From Bacillota bacterium (lineage in GTDB: Bacteria > Bacillota > Clostridia > Tissierellales > Sedimentibacteraceae): a stretch of DNA of 34,321 nucleotides. Shown here in pieces: positions 30,978 to 34,321 of this stretch; within the stretch, counting starts at the first letter, position 1; each line of letters opens with the position of its first letter. The DNA lies in NCBI GenBank assembly GCA_023453025.1, contig JAEXUD010000043.1, forward strand, positions 1-34,321. The letters are read 5' to 3'. The position numbers and the translations under genes were made by a program. The notes beneath the pieces were generated by a model, which made no database searches, had not been told where the DNA came from, and saw only the letters and a list, made by a program, of their open reading frames with translations.

Positions 30978-31457
30978 TCATGCCCTCCTACTATTTTGAC
31001 TGTTCAATAATGTAAATACAATTTCAGAGGCTGAAGAGTTTTTTAAAAGGTAAGAAATGTGGTTTTCTGCAAATATTTTTTGATTATATTGTTTATTACA
31101 TATTGCAATTATATTGCGGATATCCATAATCTTAGAAGCTATTGAGCATATTGTAAGATTTTCTAAATCATCATTATATACCGCAAATAAATATTTATAT
31201 GGATAGGATTTGTCAATTTTATCAATATCATAAAATATGTCTGATGATATTTTATTTTTATATAATATATCAGAAATTTCATTGCACAATGCAGCTTCCC
31301 CATAAATAAGTGCTTCTTTTGAAAAATCTAAAGGGACTTCATCAGAAAAACTTATAGGCTCAACCTTATGTTCTATAGTTTTATAAATATTATCTATAAA
31401 AATCAGATTAATATAAAACACTGCCACAACAGCTAAAATAATTATCAGATTCATCAT
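30978..31457 (-). CDS. Membrane-anchored, degenerate TrkA_N-like protein
   Basis: A 159-residue protein, first gene of the K+ operon. Residues 1-21 are one hydrophobic anchor (MNLIIILAVVAVFYINLIFI), then a short acidic linker and, from about residue 43, a stretch that follows the TrkA_N pattern: ALIYGEAALCNEISDILYKN in place of the nucleotide loop, YLFAVYNDDLENLTICSIASKI and RNIIAICNKQYNQKIFAENHI. The GxGxxG loop reads YGEAAL, so nucleotide binding is probably lost. There is no TrkA_C domain. I infer a tethered accessory or regulatory subunit for the transporter; no known family name fits. The start at 31457 follows AGGAGAGG. Confidence 0.6.
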   Translation of the reverse strand: MMNLIIILAVVAVFYINLIFIDNIYKTIEHKVEPISFSDEVPLDFSKEALIYGEAALCNEISDILYKNKISSDIFYDIDKIDKSYPYKYLFAVYNDDLENLTICSIASKIMDIRNIIAICNKQYNQKIFAENHISYLLKNSSASEIVFTLLNSQNSRRA

Positions 31458-31517
31458 AATCATCCTCTCCTAAAGTTATGGTACCATACATAACATAAAT
31501 ATATTGTTAAACTATTT

Positions 31518-31561
31518 ACGCCGGCGTTAAGATTGTATAAGTGAGAGAATAATATCTTAAC
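31518..31561. promoter_or_regulatory. Palindromes in the divergent region between the K+ operon and the FMN lipoprotein
   Basis: A GC-rich perfect palindrome ACGCCGGCGT (31518-31527) stands out in AT-rich DNA, overlapping GTTAAGAT (31526-31533), which is mirrored by ATCTTAAC (31554-31561). A further CTTTAT/ATAAAG pair lies at about 31567-31582. These are candidate operators about 60-100 bases upstream of the K+ operon start. From 31583 to 31742 I see nothing else clear. Confidence 0.4.
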
Positions 31562-31742
31562 ATAATCTTTATACATATAAAGTTATGAAGTTGTTTAATC
31601 ATTGTAGAAATATTGTTGTTATTCACAGATAAAATTTTAAGACCACCGGTTCGTGTCATTATGAATACCGTGAAGAAGTTTAGGCTTTCAATTATTGATG
31701 TTGATTTATTTTGGTATATTTAACCATAAATTAAATTATATA

Positions 31743-31771
31743 TTGACTATAATGCAATCATTTGATAATAT
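31743..31771 (+). promoter_or_regulatory. Promoter of the large FMN lipoprotein gene
   Basis: TTGACT (31743-31748), 17-base spacer, TAATAT (31766-31771). This leaves a 5' leader of about 100 bases with a short AAAAAG/CTTTTT stem at its start. Confidence 0.65.
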
Positions 31772-31877
31772 AAAAAGAGGCTTTTTTACATATTTTTAAC
31801 TTTGTATGTTGTAAATTTAACAATATCATCATAGTTAAAAATAAAATATTTATTAAAAAATATACTTGGAGGGTAAG

Positions 31878-33587
31878 ATGAGAAAATTATTATCTGTTGC
31901 ATTATGTGCTATGATGCTTTTAAGTATTGTTGCATGCGCTAATGAAACTCAAGCACCACCTGCACCTGAAGCCGAACCGGAAACATTAACAGGTGTTGGC
32001 AAAGGATTTGGAGGAGAAGTAACGGTTACTGTTACAAAAGAAGGGGACAAGATTACTGCTGTAGTAGCTGAAGGCCCTAATGAGACTAATGGAATCGGTT
32101 CAAAAGCAATAGATGAGCTTCCTGCTAAAATAGTGGAAGCAAACTCTACAGAAGTTGATGTTATAGCAGGGGCTTCGGTTACAAGCAAAGCTATAATTGA
32201 TGCTGTTAACAATGCTTTGGATCCGGTTAAATATCCTGCGCCGGCAGAAGAGGTTAAAGAGGAAGTAAAACCTGAAGATGTTACAGCTGCTGAAGTTTAT
32301 CAAGGCTTTGGGTTAGTTAGCACAGGTCGTTTAGGACCTGGTAAGGATAACACAGATACTCCTGTTTACAGCATAAATGATGTGTTTGCACATACATTGT
32401 TTGACCAGGACGGAAAAATACTTGCGCTTTCAGTAGATATTTTAGAAGTTGCAACTCCTAACTATGATGGAGACGGAATGCCACACTTCAGCGGTTTCCC
32501 GGGACAAGGCGGATACAACAATGATGAAAATCATGACGCTGTAGTAGACGGAAAAACAGCTGATACAGAAGAAAACTTCTTAGCGGAAGTTGAAGGTTGG
32601 GCAACTAAGAGAGAACGTGGTGACAAATACCACATGACTACTGGAACTTGGTCAGACCAAATGAACAAATTCGAACAATTATTTGTTGGCATGACAGTTG
32701 ATGAAGTTGAAGAATGGTTTGGAAAGTATACATCTGATTTAAACGGAAGGCCATTGAAAGACGGCTCTGATAAACCTGAAGATAAAGCTAAATATGATGC
32801 ATTATCAGCTGATGAAAAAGCAATGCTTGCTGATGTTACAACAACAGCTACTATGAGCTTAAATGATGCTCATGGAAACATTGTAGCAGCTATAAAGGAA
32901 TCTTTTGAGAAACGTGTACCATTAACAGGCGTAACAGAAGTTGCTTCTCAAGGTACTGTAGTATTCAGCGTACCACGTATTGGTCCTGGTTCAGATGATA
33001 AAGATGTTCCGGTATATAGCTTGAATAAAGTTTTTGCTAATGCATTGTTTGATAAGGACGGAAAGATTGTTGCACTATTGATTGATCAATTAGAAGTGGC
33101 AACTCCCAACTATGACGGGGCTTCAATGCCACACTTTGTGGGCTTCCCAGGACAATCATATAACAATGATGAAAATCATGATGAAAAAATTGATGGTACA
33201 ATCACTGCTACAGAAGACAGCTTTGTAGCTGACATTGCAGCATGGGAAACTAAGAGAGATCGTGGAGAAGGTTATGTAATGGGAACCGGAACATGGACAG
33301 ATCAAATTAAAAAATACGAAGAAATATTCACAGGCATGACTGTTGAAGAAGTTCAAGAATGGTTTGCTAAATATACTTCTGACTTAAACGGAAGACCGTT
33401 GAAAGATGGTTCAGACAAACCTGAAGATAAAGCAAAATATGATGCTTTAACAGCTGATGAAAAAGCAATGCTTGCTGATGTTACTACTACAGCTACTATG
33501 AGCTTGAAAGACAGCCATGGAGATTTAGTCGGAGCAGTTGCAAAAGCTTATGAGCTTAGAAAAGAAATTAGCCTTACAGTAAAATAA
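31878..33587 (+). CDS. FMN-binding lipoprotein with two tandem extra domains
   Basis: A 569-residue lipoprotein: signal peptide with lipobox SIVAC20. Residues about 38-112 are an FMN_bind domain (GVGKGFGGEVTVTV ... GIGSKAIDELPAKI ... D94-VIAGASVTS). Two homologous domains of about 215 residues follow (about 138-352 and 353-568), each with GPG-(5 to 6)-PVYS-N-VFA-LFD-DGKI, LEVATPNYDG, MPH, FPGQ, YNNDENHD, GTW, EEWF-KYTSDLNGRPLKDGSD and ADVTTTATMSL. The last motif (D319-S327; D534-S542) resembles the ApbE-type flavin attachment motif of FMN_bind. It may carry up to three flavins outside the membrane, for electron transfer. ATG 31878 follows GGAGGG; a TTG four codons earlier is part of that site. 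Confidence 0.88.
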   Translation: MRKLLSVALCAMMLLSIVACANETQAPPAPEAEPETLTGVGKGFGGEVTVTVTKEGDKITAVVAEGPNETNGIGSKAIDELPAKIVEANSTEVDVIAGASVTSKAIIDAVNNALDPVKYPAPAEEVKEEVKPEDVTAAEVYQGFGLVSTGRLGPGKDNTDTPVYSINDVFAHTLFDQDGKILALSVDILEVATPNYDGDGMPHFSGFPGQGGYNNDENHDAVVDGKTADTEENFLAEVEGWATKRERGDKYHMTTGTWSDQMNKFEQLFVGMTVDEVEEWFGKYTSDLNGRPLKDGSDKPEDKAKYDALSADEKAMLADVTTTATMSLNDAHGNIVAAIKESFEKRVPLTGVTEVASQGTVVFSVPRIGPGSDDKDVPVYSLNKVFANALFDKDGKIVALLIDQLEVATPNYDGASMPHFVGFPGQSYNNDENHDEKIDGTITATEDSFVADIAAWETKRDRGEGYVMGTGTWTDQIKKYEEIFTGMTVEEVQEWFAKYTSDLNGRPLKDGSDKPEDKAKYDALTADEKAMLADVTTTATMSLKDSHGDLVGAVAKAYELRKEISLTVK

Positions 33588-33601
33588 TTAATAATTTATC
33601 T

Positions 33602-33628
33602 GGCAGCTTTTTACAGCTGCCTTTTTTG
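33602..33628 (+). terminator. Terminator of the large FMN lipoprotein gene
   Basis: GGCAGCT (33602-33608) and AGCTGCC (33615-33621) with TTTTTTG following. Confidence 0.88.
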
Positions 33629-33734
33629 TTTTTACAGAATAATGCAAAATATTAATATTTTATTAATTTTTTAATGATTAAACTAATATTGGTTATACTA
33701 TTTGTGAAATTTAAATTCATAAATGGAGGCTATT

Positions 33735-34196
33735 ATGAAAAAAATATTAGCATTAATGGTATGTGTGCTTATGATTTTCAGCTTGGCTGCATGTACTGAC
33801 GATAGTGGAAATGTAGATGAAGACAATGATGTCGTTGATGATGCAGCTGATGATGCTGACGAAGGAGCTGCCGATGAAGGTGCAGTAGATGATGAAAATG
33901 ATGATACATCCGGAAATAACGCCATCGGAGATAATGAGAATCAAACACTGGTAGGTACGGCTCAGGGCTACGGAGGAGAAGTAAAAGTATCTGTAGAGGT
34001 TAACGGTGATGATATCGTATCAGTTAATGCTGTTGGTGAAAAGGAAACTCAGGGAGTCGGCTCTAAAGCAATTGATGAGCTGCCTGCAAAAATCGAAGAA
34101 GCAGATTCTACAGATGTAGATGGTGTATCAGGGGCGACAGTTACCAGCAATGCTATAAAAGAAGCTGTTGACAAGGCTTTAGAAGGAATTAAATAA
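33735..34196 (+). CDS. Small FMN-binding lipoprotein with acidic linker
   Basis: A 153-residue lipoprotein. Signal peptide MKKILALMVCVLMIFSLAA with lipobox LAAC20. Residues 21-65 are a strongly acidic, Asp/Glu/Asn-rich linker. The FMN_bind domain spans about 70-150, with GYGGEVKVSVEV, GVGSKAIDELPAKI and D129-GVSGATVTS137, a good match to the ApbE flavinylation motif. It would be anchored outside the membrane and hold one covalent FMN. The domain is nearly the same as the first domain of its neighbour, so the pair arose by duplication. I start at 33735; the in-frame ATG at 33723 overlaps the GGAGG site. Separate terminator on each side, so it is its own transcript. Confidence 0.9.
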   Translation: MKKILALMVCVLMIFSLAACTDDSGNVDEDNDVVDDAADDADEGAADEGAVDDENDDTSGNNAIGDNENQTLVGTAQGYGGEVKVSVEVNGDDIVSVNAVGEKETQGVGSKAIDELPAKIEEADSTDVDGVSGATVTSNAIKEAVDKALEGIK

Positions 34197-34242
34197 GGGG
34201 CAGTCGGGAAATAGGTAATTTTAGCCCCATGAACTAAAAAAG

Positions 34243-34304
34243 AAAGAACCTCCAAGATTAGAGGCTTTAAAAAAGTCATTTCATCTTGAAGAGTTCTTTT
34301 TTTG
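34243..34304 (+). terminator. Terminator of the small FMN lipoprotein gene
   Basis: AAAGAACCTCCAAGAT (34243-34258) pairs with ATCTTGAAGAGTTCTTT (34283-34299), followed by a long T run. A first weaker stem GGGGC/GCCCC lies at about 34197-34228. Confidence 0.75.
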
Positions 34305-34321
34305 TGTTTGGAATATTGTTT

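Noticed and set aside
31464..31520. c-di-AMP (ydaO-type) riboswitch before the K+ operon
   Set aside because: The space between the operon start and the palindromes is far too short for that RNA and none of its conserved parts is visible.
32292..33575. Assembly duplication as the cause of the tandem domains
   Set aside because: The two copies differ throughout at the base and residue level and in one indel, so this is an old duplication and not an assembly artefact.

Overview
The window looks like a chromosomal segment of a low-GC, Gram-positive, probably strictly anaerobic bacterium of the Clostridia/Tissierellia type. This is an inference from AT-rich intergenic DNA, strong GGAGG ribosome binding sites, a leucine T-box leader, a HrcA/CIRCE site, lipoprotein signal peptides with no outer-membrane partners, FMN-binding lipoproteins and a selenium/sulfur-handling gene set. 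I cannot name a species. No rRNA, tRNA, CRISPR array, transposase or phage gene was seen.

Layout. 1-3.4 kb: the tail of a membrane protein, an AI-2E family permease and a DUF1801 protein (+), then a PadR regulator with a DUF2812 membrane protein (-) behind a clear promoter/operator. 3.5-5.1 kb (-): YedE-type transporter, TusA-like carrier and DUF3343 protein, a compact selenium/sulfur module. 5.3-6.9 kb: an aldehyde dehydrogenase behind a sigma-54 type -24/-12 promoter and a 16-bp palindrome. 7.0-10.5 kb (-): DUF362 ferredoxin-like protein, a 55-residue membrane protein, a tryptophanyl-tRNA synthetase with an Fe-S type cysteine motif, and two unknown proteins. 10.7-11.9 kb: CIRCE-controlled Hsp20 and a SIMPL-domain protein. 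12.0-12.25 kb: a 256-bp foldback element. 12.3-17.1 kb: T-box(Leu)-leuA-leuC-leuD-leuB. 17.3-19.9 kb: VOC protein, a structured leader, an MFS exporter and an EcsC protein. 20.0-25.9 kb: LytTR regulator plus GHKL kinase, a sigma-like protein, then a MacA/MacB-type efflux system. 26-31.5 kb: an Fe-S flavoprotein-like reductase (-), a KdpD/KdpE-like pair (+) and a convergent K+ uptake operon (-) with an unusual membrane-anchored TrkA_N-like protein. 31.7-34.3 kb: two FMN-binding lipoproteins, each with its own terminator; the first has two extra tandem domains.

How the parts fit. The leucine operon is a complete branch from 2-ketoisovalerate to 2-ketoisocaproate controlled by charged tRNA-Leu. 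The two-component pairs sit beside plausible targets (efflux pump; K+ uptake). The most unusual points are: the MacB-type permease frame, which has no conventional start where its family homology begins and lies in the -1 frame after a T TTA AAA TAA ending of the ATPase gene; the tandem domains of the large FMN lipoprotein, each ending in a motif like the covalent-flavin motif; and the degenerate, membrane-tethered TrkA_N protein leading the K+ operon.
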